Source: Symsagittifera roscoffensis (lineage: Eukaryota; Xenacoelomorpha; Acoela; Convolutidae). Taken from it: DNA of 64,000 nucleotides. Positions 33,657-43,819 of this stretch are shown here, piece after piece. A program made the translations under genes and the position numbers. The notes under the pieces are model-generated. The model was not told where the DNA came from. It ran no database searches and saw only the letters and a program-made list of their open reading frames with translations. Each line of letters opens with the position of its first letter. The first letter of the stretch is position 1. Location: positions 28,324,303 through 28,388,302 of the forward strand of contig NC_087069.1 of assembly GCF_963678635.1 (NCBI RefSeq), in the 5' to 3' direction.

Positions 33657-34404
33657 TTAAGCCAAAATGTTTTTGAACAAAAATTTCAGTAAAAGCTCCC
33701 TGCCCCTAAACTCAACCCGCGTTTGGTTCCCTGGTCTCAGTTTCCTAATATGCAGCGCTTCCAATGTTAGGAGTTTCATTGCGTTGTTTAAATGATCTAT
33801 TATCTCCCAATTCAATTGTGCAGTGGTCGCTTCCTCCCACACTGATTAAGTGAATGCCAACAGGCGAGTCTTCTTCCTTGTGTTCCTCAATCCTTGTGGC
33901 CAAATGTCGACCAGTTTGTCAAACAGAGATGAAGGACATCCACAACAAGACAGTTTGTAGACCGCATTGGCTTTCAGATCCCGGGAAAATTACGACTTAA
34001 GGGAGGAAAGAGCGGTTTTCAATTTCCTGGTCGTAAAGACAATTTTAGCGTTGGTGATGCTGCGAAACTTCATTGCAAAGAAATGACTTTGATTTCTTTG
34101 ATATTGAGGCATGGGCATCGGGGGTTTCTCGTCTCGTTTGTCATCAGTTGCCCGGGTTTCTGTCTTAGTTGATATTAATTTTGCTTCAAGATTATTGCTG
34201 AGTGTTTCCGACCCAATTCTGGATGACTTCTCCTCTGGGTATTGATTTTCCTTCCATTGCTTTTTTTTGATACGCATTGCTTTATCGTAAAATTTCCATG
34301 TAGATAAGCTCCTAAAAATCCTGTGCACCGTACCCTTTATTATATTCTTCCTCTGCTGCAATGGTGCGCGAATTCAGAAGTTCAGAAGCGTGTCAGTATC
34401 CGTT
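33657..34404 (-). pseudogene. Penelope-like element copy 2, 5'-truncated, C-terminal part
   Basis: Minus strand: KPTDTDTLLNF then APLQQRKNIIKGTVHRIF (34320-34400), KQWKENQYPEEKSSRIGSE, QYQRNQSHFFAMKFRSITNA, KIVFTTRKLK, a decayed GIY-YIG (33850-33950; the YVGQT equivalent is mutated), LLTLEALHIRKLRPGNQTR and a final stop at 33657. It matches the last ~300 residues of PLE copy 1 but on the opposite strand. Homology starts abruptly at the KPTDT codons, exactly where the 21-bp minisatellite begins. Confidence 0.8.
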
Positions 34405-34762
34405 GGCTTGGGACAGTGCCGAAAAGTCTTGGGACAGTACCAAAAAGTTTTGGGACTGTACCAAGAAGTCATGGGACAGTGCCCAAAAGTCTTGGGACAC
34501 CACAGTGCCCAAAAGTCTTGGGACAGTACAGAAAAGTATTGGGACACCACCGAAAAGTCTTGGGACAGTACGGAGAAGTCTTGGGACAGTGCGGGAATGT
34601 CTTGGGACAGTACCAAAGTGTCTTGGGACAAGACGGAAAAGCCTTGGGACGGTACCAAGAGGTCTTGGGACGTGCAAAGTGTCCCGACGTCAGAGCAAAA
34701 AGGGTCTTGGGACAATGCGAGGTAGCCCAACACTTGAGTGATAGGTCTTGGGACAGTGTGTA
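34402..34762 (-). repeat. ~21-bp minisatellite adjoining PLE copy 2
   Basis: About 15-16 units, each with CTTGGGACAGT on the plus strand, with a few 26-bp variants. Read on the minus strand the proximal units are in frame with PLE copy 2 and spell FWYCPKT-like heptapeptides (SWYSPKTFWYCPKTF) directly ahead of the PLE's own KPTDT. In related copies this site is WYQKPTDT. The array appears to be an in-frame expansion of those PLE codons; distal units drift out of frame. Confidence 0.9.
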
Positions 34763-34941
34763 GTATCCAAATACTTAAGTAAAGAGCACAAAGGACCGGT
34801 CAGAACGATTAAATCAAGAAAAATCAATTTTAATAAGAACACGAATTGAAAGACTTTAACTTAAGAAAATTAGGAATCGTTTTTAGAATTTTTACCCTGA
34901 AAATAGAATTTTGTAAATACATAAAATTGTAAAAAAAAATC

Positions 34942-36029
34942 ATGAGGCGAAGTAGGGTACCAATAGCAGAAAAAAGAGTTCTAGAGTCAAAGACAAAACC
35001 TAACTCGTCGCAACGGAAAGCGATGCCGTCGGACCAAAAAGTAATGAGAAAGAACTTTTCAGTGAGCATGGTCAACACACGAAGCGTAAAGGAAAGCAAG
35101 ACGAGAGTAAGCGCTGAGGAGGGACGAACGGTACCTGCTATAGAAATTGATCTTGAGAAACCAGATCAGAGTGTTGATGAGGTGGAAAGAAAAACATCGG
35201 AGTCAACACCGATGCCGAATATGGAAGAACAAGAAAAAAAGACGATAGAATTCTCGCTGATTGACATTGTAGTTGATACAACAAGCAATACGCCGGAAAC
35301 GATAAAGGATGACTCTCAAACAAAAAGAACGTCGTTCACGGAGAGGATTGCAATGATGGTCGGAATGAAACCTAGAGAGAAGGAGGAAATAGAACCTACG
35401 ACCGAGGAAGGCAAGACATTTGGAACGGTTTCTGCAATAGCAACAGAGGACAATCGAGACGATGATCAGGTCGAACTTGTAGCAACAGCTAGCCACGAGG
35501 CATCAGTTGAAAATGGGACAATAGCTAACCAAGAGAAAACACCTTATCTTGAACTGGGCGACTTGATGGCGAAGCTGGAACAAGTCGATAAACAATTGAA
35601 GTGCAGTGAAGAGGATCGGCAATTGCTAAAAGAGGAAATCAGATACAATAAGAAGGAGAGCCTGGACCATTGCTTCAATCTGGCGAAGGCAACTGAAGAG
35701 AGGCTACAACAAATGTCAGACAAGGTAGAGGCTACCGACAAGGAGAGATAGAAGAACATCAAAAACGACATGCAAGAAATGAAGCAACGGTATGACACTG
35801 TGAACAGTAAGTTAGGGAGTCTAGAGACGAGAATGGACACAATCAGCAGAGACCAGGCTGAGAGTTCATGTGCCATACAGGCCAAACTGGATGCCATCTT
35901 GAGAAACTCTACATCACAAGACAAGCCGGTAACAGATCGAACACAAGGTAACAGAGTCGATTTCGTGGAACCACAACGGAAGAAGCTGGAGACAACACCG
36001 TTACCGTTACCCCGGGAGCAGCGGGCATA
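34942..36029 (+). pseudogene. gag: Element B gag, N-terminal and coiled-coil region
   Basis: ATG at 34942 opens 269 residues: a basic start, MVNTRSVK (A: MVETRSQK), then acidic disordered sequence. A coiled coil runs from ~35560 (LMAKLEQVDKQLKCSEEDRQ) through TAG at 35749 (NDMQEMKQRYDTVNSKLGSL), ending at 36027. It is followed by a run of 15 G at 36036-36050, where the frame is lost. The layout equals A 8796-10020. Confidence 0.7.
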
Positions 36030-36235
36030 GGAACAGGGGGGGGGGGGGGGAGGGCAAGACAATTATGAAAAGTGGAACCTCAATTACGACAAATGGTCCG
36101 GGGGATTCCACAACAAACAACACTGTGGGACCTGATGCCAGCTCCTGGGAGATGATGAATTGGACATTGGAAGCGATCGCTACAAGGAACACTGACTCGA
36201 GTGAAAGAGTGAAAATCCAGGAAAACCTTCAAGAA

Positions 36236-36662
36236 GCCAAAAGAATTTAAGGTCGACTCAAATGGATGCATCGACACATGGGTAGAAGTTATGGGACTGC
36301 ATTTGGAACAAGACAACTTGAACGACGAGAGACAGGCCTTCACAGCGATACTCAGCAATTTAGAAGGCACGGCGTTAAAATGTGTAGTTGCAAAGAAGGA
36401 AGAGGAACGTGATACTGCAGACAAAATTTTCGAGATATTGTTGAACCGATTCGGATCAAGAATGAAGGGTCACCAGGCTATGATGAGGTTCGAAAAGAGA
36501 AGACAGAGGGACGATGAATCAATCGATCGGTTCCTGGATGATCTTGAGAGCTTGAGACGAAAGAGTCAACAAACAGAAGGAACTTCAGCATCGCCTCGAA
36601 ATTTATCGATGTGGTTAAAAGTGACGACTTGAGAACAATGTTAGCAACATAATATACACTAT
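36236..36662 (+). pseudogene. gag: Element B gag, retrotransposon Gag domain
   Basis: KKPKEFKVDSNGCIDTWVEV-type start (36236-36285), then LHLEQDNLNDERQAFTAILS, NLEGTALKCVVAKKEE, IFEILLNRFGSRMKGHQAM and RFEKRRQRDDESIDRFLDDL. It is the same helical Gag domain as in A, with the LEG box intact here. A frameshift follows near 36590. Confidence 0.75.
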
Positions 36663-36823
36663 CGAAAGACAATGCAACGACTCCGGAAGAGATGAGGCAA
36701 AAATCAAGGGAGTGCATGTTGATGAAACCAAAGAAGTACTCGTACCCAGAGAATAGGAACATGCAAAGGGGGAGTCAACCACAGAGGTAATCATGGTACA
36801 AGCCTAGAGATGATATAGACAAA

Positions 36824-37528
36824 CGCAGGTCATGCGCAAATTGCGGATCAGCGGATCATCACGTGGCGGATTGCACGACGTACAGGCAAGGCATGAAGAG
36901 TCTGGGATATGCGCCCGATGAGGATGATATGAGCCAGACGGAAGAACATGAGTTCTACAGCGGCCTGATCATCAAGATAGGTGCGAGATGCTTCTTCTGC
37001 AATCAAGAGGGCCACTTCAGGATGGACTGTTTGTTGCTTTGTGAAGCAGTGAAGAACCAAAGTCACCCCAAACACAAGCTGGCGCTGGCGGTGGTACAGA
37101 ACACGAGGAACAGGCAAGCCGAGTTTGACACAAAAAGCACGGATGCACCGAGTGCTGAACTACCGACAAAAACGGTGAAGGCTGTAGCGCAAGTCAAGAA
37201 AGCCATAGAAGAAGCTGAGACCAGCGATTCTCTAGAGATAAACTATGAGAAAGCAGCTGCGGAGGCCATCAACAAAGTGAAACAAGACCTAGCAACGAAA
37301 GAGATCGAGCAACGACTAAAACACGAGATCAAAAGGCCAATACCAGTGGGAGTGACAGAGAATGGAAATTGCAACACTCTGAAAATGGTGACTGGAAAGC
37401 CATTCGGCATAACGAAGGTCGGAGCCAGGATAATGTCGATAATCACTGTGGGTGGCCACAAAGTAACGAGGAACCTGAGTGAACCAAGCGATCAGACGAC
37501 AATGCACATAGATGTTTATGCAGTTTAA
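36824..37528 (+). pseudogene. gag: Element B nucleocapsid knuckles and pol linker
   Basis: Two C-x2-C-x4-H-x4-C knuckles: CANCGSADHHVADC at about 36836-36877 and CFFCNQEGHFRMDC at about 36989-37030. The helical linker (YEKAAAEAINKVKQDLATKE) and GGHKVTRNLSEPSDQTTMHID follow. The frame ends at TAA 37526 but resumes directly in the protease frame. Confidence 0.85.
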
Positions 37529-38179
37529 TCAAGTACAATAAGTCCGCAGACAATTTCTAGAGCCTTAAGGGCACTTCTTACAAGAGGTGGTAGCAAGTCA
37601 GTACGCGTCGAGAATAGGTATATGGAAGCCTATGGTCCACATGAGGTGATGTTAAATATAGACGGAATAAACATATATACGAAGACTATGATAAAATGCG
37701 ACGAAGACCTAGCCGGACAGATCTATGTGGGCAGGGAAGAACTGAAAGTGAGATCGATTGGACACTGTGCTATATTGGAAGAGGATGCAATGCATATCGG
37801 TACAGAGGCGGACGTATCGGCACACGTGCTTGACATAAATGGCAAGAGGACTCACTTACGCGGGTTACTGGACACGGGAGCGATCTTGAGCGTTTTACCA
37901 ATCGAAACGTGGGAGCGAATGGGCTTCAACAGAGACGATTTGATTGACTCGAGAATTTGGCTGTCAGCGGCAAACAAAGGGGCACTGCAGGTACTAGGCA
38001 GGACACCAATAATTATCCTAAACTTGGGGGAACGCAACCTGTGGATGAGCTTTCTTGTGGGGGAAAACCTAGACGAGTCTGACCATTTCATTTTAGGCAA
38101 GGACTTCATCAGAAATTTCGACGTAACAATTGATCTAAACAATGTCATGTTCAGGATTCGGAATCGGAAAAAGAAGTAA
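37529..38179 (+). CDS. pol: Element B aspartic protease region
   Basis: YGPHEVMLNIDG, GQIYVGREELKVRSIGH, then the active site GLLDTGAILSVLP with DTG at 37871-37879, WERMGF, and FILGKDFIRNFDVTIDL. Open for 185 residues from 37622 to TAA at 38177. It lines up with A 11980-12530. Confidence 0.82.
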   Translation, partial: SSTISPQTISRALRALLTRGGSKSVRVENRYMEAYGPHEVMLNIDGINIYTKTMIKCDEDLAGQIYVGREELKVRSIGHCAILEEDAMHIGTEADVSAHVLDINGKRTHLRGLLDTGAILSVLPIETWERMGFNRDDLIDSRIWLSAANKGALQVLGRTPIIILNLGERNLWMSFLVGENLDESDHFILGKDFIRNFDVTIDLNNVMFRIRNRKKK

Positions 38180-39563
38180 GTAATTAAAACGGTAAATTTG
38201 ATAATGGCGAATGAAAATAAAGCACCGGTATTCTTGAGTAGGAGGATGAGGCTGAAAGCAAACGAAGCGGCAATTGTAAGCTTGCGAATGAAAAATTATA
38301 ATGAACTAAGTGATGACAAGCAACTATGCATAGTTCGAAATCCAAATAGTCAAAGCGCTGCTGTTTTAGGAAGATCTTTCCGATAACCAAGAGCGATCTC
38401 TGCGTCAGTGTCTTATTGAATACTCTTGATATACCCATCACAATCCAGAGGAGAAGGAAACTGGGATACGCTTTACCTGTGGAAACTTGATATGAAATGA
38501 CTGAAAATGTAAAAGAGAATGATGTTCTTGGTTGTCCCAATCATAGGGACAAGATTTGTATCTTGAGACGATTGAAGAAAATAAAATATTCATCAGGTCT
38601 TGTGAAATCACCTAAGTCAGAGACAGACGATGGAATATCGAGCTGTTCGAATTTCCCAGAAAGACCCACACTAGAGGAAATGGAAATGGATAAACCAGTT
38701 TTACCTGAAATAGAGCACTTTAGGGGCAAGGTAACGGATGAACAGCTCGAAGCCATCAAGGATGTACTAGAGCGGAATGAGGACGTTTTTTTTCGAAACA
38801 TAAGGCAGATATTGGATGTTGTAATTTTGTTGAACATGAAATAGAGCTTGAAGAGTCGGCGGTGCCGCACAGGGAGGGGGCGAGGCGTATGATCCCACAC
38901 AAATCGGATGCATGTAGAAAGAAAATAGAGGCCTTACTGGAAAATGATATGATAGAACCATCCAAATCAAGGTGGGCGTGTGGAGTGGTGATGACCAAAA
39001 AGAAAGGCGACCAATTGAGGTTTTGTTGTGACTTTCGATACCTGACCTCCGTCACTGTGAAGTATGCCTCTCCCATACCTAGGATTGATGAGAGCCTCTC
39101 AAAGTTGGGGACGCAGAACTTTTGGTAGGTTCCACTGAGGAAGTAAGACAGGTACAAAACAGGGTTTGCCTGCGAGCTGGGGCTGTTTCAAGGGAAGAAG
39201 ATGTCATTTGGACTTTGCAACGCCACGGCTACGTTTCAACGATTGATGGCACATGCATTGATAGGTGTAACAAAGAAACACGGCAACCTGATAATGTGCT
39301 ACGTGGATGACGTGGTAATTGCGACACCGACACTAGAGGACCACATCGAGCGACTAGACGAGGTGTTTGCCTGCATGAAGACATCGGGACTAAAATGCAA
39401 GCCGTCAAAGTGCGAAATACTCAAAGACTCGATTAATTTTCTGGGGAGGATGGTGGACAGACACGGCATCAGACCAGACCCAGATGCAGTAGAAGCAGTT
39501 CTGACCTGGAAATCGCCAAAAACGGAACATCAACTGATGAGCTTCTTGGGTTTTGCGAACTAA
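38180..39563 (+). pseudogene. pol: Element B reverse transcriptase
   Basis: A connecting segment (NEKAPVFLSRRMRLKANEAA, SCSNFPERPTLEE, KPVLPEIEHFRGK) leads to EGARRMIPHKSDACRKKIE, LRFCCDFRYLTSV and PIPRIDESLSKLG. RT motif A (with the first catalytic Asp) is absent: the text jumps from SKLGTQNFW to the VPLRK equivalent near 39115-39130. FGLCNATATFQRLM and an intact YVDD (39300-39311) follow, then PTLEDHIERLDEVFACMK and SFLGFAN to TAA at 39561. The result is catalytically dead but complementary to A, which has motif A and lost YVDD. Confidence 0.85.
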
Positions 39564-39901
39564 TACAGGGAGTTCTTTAAGGGCTATGCAGACAAAGTGT
39601 ACCCGATGCAACAAATGATGAGGCACTAGGGCAAGAAATTCATGTGGAAGAATGCGGCAGAGGAGTCAATCCAGAGAATAAAGAAGGATTTGTGTGAAGC
39701 ACCGGTGCTAGGTATGCCAACGGAAAAGGGAATGTACGTGCTGGACACGGATGCATCGGTAGTAGCGATTTCTGGCATTCTCCATCAAGAGCAGGAATGG
39801 AATGGGAAGACAGTCTTGAGACCAATAGCATACGGGAGTAAAGTCTTGAGTGATACGGAGATGAAATACGGGGCGCCCAAAGCAGAGATGTTTGCAGTGG
39901 A
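39564..39901 (+). pseudogene. pol: Element B RNase H, first part only
   Basis: VLDTDASVVAISGILHQEQ, VLRPIAYGSKVLSDTEMKYG and KAEMFAV are clear up to 39900. The text then jumps into protease sequence. The C-terminal RNase H motifs seen in A (DNRALSWL, NADSLSR) are missing from B. Confidence 0.82.
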
Positions 39902-40320
39902 TAAATGGCAACAGGACTCAGTTACGCGGGTTACTGGACACGGGAGCGGTCTTGAGCGTTATACCAATCGAAACGTGGGAGCGAATGGTCTTCAACAGAG
40001 ACGATTTGATTGACTCGAGATTTCGGCTTGGGGGAACGCAAACTTGGGGGAACGCAACCTGTGGATGAGCTTTCTTGTGGTGGAAAACCTAGACGAGTCT
40101 GACCAATTCATTTTAGGCACGGACTTCATCAGAAATTTTGATGTAACAATTGATCTAAACAATGCCATGTTCCGAATTCCGAATCCGGAAAGGAAGTACG
40201 TAATTAAACCGGTAAATTTGATAATGGCGAATGAAAATAAAGCACCGGTATTCTTGAGTAGGAGGACGAGGCTGAAAGCAAACGAAGTGGCAATTGTAAG
40301 CTTGCGAATGAAAAATTATT
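39902..40320 (+). repeat. Second partial protease copy in element B
   Basis: 39902-40320 repeats 37837-38314, from ATAAATGGCAA through the DTG (39934-39942) to AAAAATTAT. Within it ~75 bases are deleted around 40020-40050, with a small CTTGGGGGAACGCAA duplication. I count five differences in the first ~117 bases. The junction shares ATAAATGG. In element A, too, protease sequence recurs within this part of pol. Confidence 0.9.
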
Positions 40321-40843
40321 GAGAAGAAATGAGGTGGATGGTAGCGAGGACTCCTCGAAAGAAAGGAAACCTGATGGAAAAGAATTCGTGCGGTCATTGG
40401 TTGAGAGGATCCCTGAGGACATACTTGAGCGGACTATGGTTAGGAAGAAGAAGGTAGCATTCAAGGAGGAGGCTGAACACCTGGGACTGAGTCATGAGTC
40501 CGGGTAGTGGGACAATGCAGAGGAAGATGCTGAAGAAGAAAACTTGTCCGGGGAGTGTGAAGAATGGGATGAAGACTCAGAGAAAAGCAGCGATGACCGA
40601 GATAGTCTGTGCATGATACTGGCAGAAGAGAAGATGAGGCACCGAGTTAGGGAACTACAAACGGATCCCTCCTCAGGAACGAACAAGTTGGATCAGCAGG
40701 AGGTGCGCGGAGGTGAAGAACTTGAAAGAATTGCAGTATCAAAGAAACCGTTCAGGGAGCTATCATGCAACTCGAATGTCAGAACAAACCTGGTGCCAGA
40801 AGATGACAGGAAGATCTTGAGGAGGATAGTTTGCGTCAAGCTG
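40321..40843 (+). pseudogene. pol: Element B acidic linker with one LSGE
   Basis: Frames of 40319 and 40544: glutamate/serine-rich, with NLSGEC encoded by CTTGTCCGGGGAG at 40543-40555. It corresponds to A 16700-17300 but is shorter. No domain. Confidence 0.6.
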
Positions 40844-42110
40844 AAAGATGACATCCACAGTCCCGGAGAAATGAATGGTCAAATAATGGCACTAAAGGAG
40901 CACGTTAAGGCGAGATATAGGCTGTCGGATCTGATAAGAGCCCAAAAGAATGAGAAGATGACAAGCAACCTCTCCAAATGGATCCGGACGGGAGCCAAGG
41001 AGAAAGGAGACCTGGAAGAAGACAGCTACAAGATCTTGAGCCAGTTCTACAAGGAGAGGAAAGATTTGCTCTATCACACAGCTGATGGGGTGGTGGCATG
41101 CAGGAGAAAGGATGAGAAGATACTACACAAGTATAACCTCATCATACTACCACAGTTGTACCAGACGGAAGTATTATTCAGATCGCACGATCAAATGGGG
41201 CATCAGGGGATAAACAAAGAGCAACAGAGAATACTACACAGGTTTGATTGACCGGGACTAAGAAAGGCCTGCGAGAGATGGGTGAACGCATGTCTAGCAT
41301 GTCTACAGGTGAAAGACCCACGGAAGATGAAGTTCCCACTCAAGTCCGTTGAGAGCTCGGAATTCAACGAGGTTGTGCAGATAGACCATCAGAAGATCTG
41401 CATGACAGAGTCGGGGTATAACCAGATACTGGTCATAATAGACCACTTTACAAAGTTGCCGGAAGCAGTGCCCTGTCAAACAGCCTCAGCGGAGGAGACT
41501 TGTGACCACTTGATAACACATTGGATATCACGATATGGTTGTCCGATGACATTTCAGTCGGACAGCGGGAAGGCCTTCGTGGGTGACCTGACAAATGACA
41601 AAAGAATTGATGAAGAGGTCACACATTGGTCAAGCGCATTCGACGACTTACCATCCTCAGACTAACGGGTTGGTGGAGAGACAGAACAGGACGTTGGTGA
41701 ACATGCTGAGGGTATATTGCTCGAGATACATGACAGACTGGGATAAGTATCTGCCGCAAGTGGTGGGGGCGTACAGCAGCCCGCAACACTCGACGACAGG
41801 AACCAGCCCCTTCATGATGTTAACGGGCAGGGAGAGAGCAATGCCCCTAACGTTCATTTACCCAGAATACGAAGGGAAAAAGACGTCGCCTCAAGCTTAT
41901 GTGAAGGAAGCGATCAAGAGACAACAAGAACTAAACGAGCTCTGCAGGAGGAACACCGTAAGCAGTGGGCCAATACGTCTGGGTTTTCCAGAATGTTATA
42001 CCTTCCAAGGGGACGAAAAAACTACTCAAGAATTGGCGAGGACCATTCATGATCACGGAAGTACACCAACAAGGAAGGTTCTACCGCTTGAGTACGGGGC
42101 GAGCAGCGAG
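40844..42110 (+). pseudogene. pol: Element B integrase
   Basis: HVKARYRLSDLIRAQKNEK, HHCC unit HDQMGHQGI ... CLACLQVKDPRK (after a TGA at 41248), Asp in VVQIDHQKICM near 41383, and Asp in FQSDSGKAFVG near 41560. A ~11-bp duplication (TGACAAATGAC near 41590) shifts the frame. Glu lies in QTNGLVERQNRTL near 41680, and the GPY/F-like end is KNWRGPFMITEV near 42030-42060. About two-thirds of core residues match A by eye. The nonsense codon of A at this Glu is absent here. Confidence 0.88.
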
Positions 42111-42830
42111 AAGCCTCATGTTCCATCTCCGGAGGACTGGTGCGTACCGCAGAATATGGAGGGACTAGAGTACATGTTGGCAGAGCCAGCATGCGAAGTG
42201 AACGAAAAAGGCATCACAGAAAAGAATGATGGCAACGAGGATGTGAGCATGGACGATAATGAAAAAATGGACGCAGGCTCAGATGCGGAATTCTTTGCGG
42301 AAGAAGACTGGATTGACCCGGAGCAGGACGAGGTGCAAAAGTAGATGGAACCAGACTTGCCGAGAACAGCAAGAACCAGAAGTGGTAATCGCAAACGGAC
42401 AGGCATGAGGTACAAAAGATACGGGGATGACTTCTTGATTGACAAGATACAGCCTGATGAATTAAGCGAAGAGGTACTGAGTGTGGGCGAATTGGTGGCA
42501 GACGATGAATGGCAAATCATCAACGACAGCAAACATTACCCGCAGGAAGACTATTCCACATCAGAACGTGAAACAGATCTGGAGCAGAGCGAGATAGAAA
42601 GGAGGGAAAACACAAACTTGAGAATACTAGAGTGGATGCGCGATGTCAAGAGCAAAGGAGATGAAGAGCAAAGCATCCGACAGGTCGACGTGTCAGCAGA
42701 AAAACACGTGAAGACGAAAGATCCCCTCTTCGGTTGGACCGCTCGAGATACCGCCAGACAATTTAGATTCAGCATCATTGACGGGGACGTCGATAAATAT
42801 TTTTGTCCGGGGAGTGGGGGTAGGACTTAG
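42111..42830 (+). pseudogene. pol: Element B pol C-terminal acidic tail
   Basis: DWCVPQNMEG (A: DWCIHAYMEEG), PACEVNEKGITEKNDGNE, AEEDWIDPEQDEVQK, TAG at 42342, then RYKRYGDDFLIDKIQPDEL, NLRILEWMRDV (A: NLRVLEWLNEM) and IIDGDVDKYFCPGSGG before TAG at 42828. The same frame then continues into the macrodomain, which suggests the macrodomain was the end of pol. Confidence 0.65.
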
Positions 42831-43336
42831 CGGGCTGGAACTGGATGAGGAAGAGGCCGAGCCTACCATAGGACGAAACTTCAGGAGAACATCCTGATAA
42901 CGGACAGCGACTTCATTTTGTCAGACAGGACTAGCGCGATCTGTATAACGGCGGACATGAGCTTCAAATCGAGGCTAGAGGCCGGCTTCAGGAGAGAATA
43001 TCAGAACGTGGAATTTCTATTTAGACAGAGACCGGGGCTGGGAGGAATGGCTGCGCTTCCCCCATCAGTTTCCTAAGTCCCAGGTAAATACCTGTGCTTT
43101 CTGGCAACGAGGATCAATGAAAGGAATACGATAGATCCTGAGCACGTGATGTTTGCACTTACGAGGTTGAGAGACTTCATGGTTGAAAGAGGGATAATGG
43201 AGGTCTCGATGCCGGTTTATGACCCAAACAGGGGCAAGTAGAGGGCAAGGGAGTTATATGCCATCCTACACGTGGTCTTCGCAGAAACGGAGATAATGGT
43301 ACACCTACACAAGAAAAACTACTTGAGTATCGCCTG
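42831..43336 (+). pseudogene. Element B macrodomain resembling OARD1/TARG1
   Basis: In the pol frame, from about 42876: ENILITDSDFILSDRTSAIC (the GDLF.....SLAHCIS region of the family), then SFKSRLEAGFRREYQNVEFL, RQRPGLGGMAALPP, KYLCFLATRINERNT (YYLITK-like strand), MFALTRLRDFMVERGIMEVS, MPVYDPNRGK and ELYAILHVVFAETEIMVHLH, ending at TGA 43334. The order and spacing follow the small ADP-ribose-binding macrodomains of the OARD1 group, which remove ADP-ribose from proteins. The family's GCGLD loop after MPR is replaced by YDPNRG in both A and B, so the known catalytic Asp is not in place. There are two internal stops (TAA 43074, TAG 43239). The call is from remembered family patterns. Confidence 0.65.
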
Positions 43337-43819
43337 AGTTACGGGCGGACAATGGAGGTCTCGAGTTAAGGTACATGGGGATCTCGAGTTAAGGTACATG
43401 GGGATCTCGAGTTAGGTACATAATGGCGCGAAGCAGGTAGATGGATTTTAACGCAATTGGCATGAAAGTTAAAATTTAAAGAATTGACAGTGCTAAAACA
43501 TTAAATGAGTCTGCATGCTCTTAAAACTTCCAATTGAACTATTTTAGTGAAATAAATGGAGGGATAATGTTTTAACCACAATAATGAGGGGGTGGGCTTA
43601 GGTTAGGAGCAGAACATCTTAGTCTAAAAATGGACTTTTTTTCAATTGATTTGTAAAATTGAGTTGCCGACCTACCCGCACTCATTTGAAAAGAAAAAGA
43701 AGGTCTTGAACAAGTTCACGATCAGCAACATTCGAAGGGACACATTTCTCAAGTTCTCAAGTTGGTTGACAAGGTAAGGTAGTTCTAAAGTTGGTTGACA
43801 AGGTAAGGTAGTTCTCAAG
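43337..43819 (+). other. Spacer between pol and ORF2, element B, with two small tandem repeats
   Basis: No gene. Three copies of a ~25-bp unit (ATCTCGAGTTAAGGTACATGG) lie at 43353-43422, and three copies of a ~36-bp unit (CAAGTTGGTTGACAAGGTAA) at 43746-43834. It occupies the same place as A 19742-20124 but is not similar in sequence. Confidence 0.7.

Noticed and set aside
34374-34763. Long frames in five phases across the minisatellite
   Set aside because: A 21-bp repeat opens frames automatically. Only the short in-frame stretch next to the PLE is meaningful.
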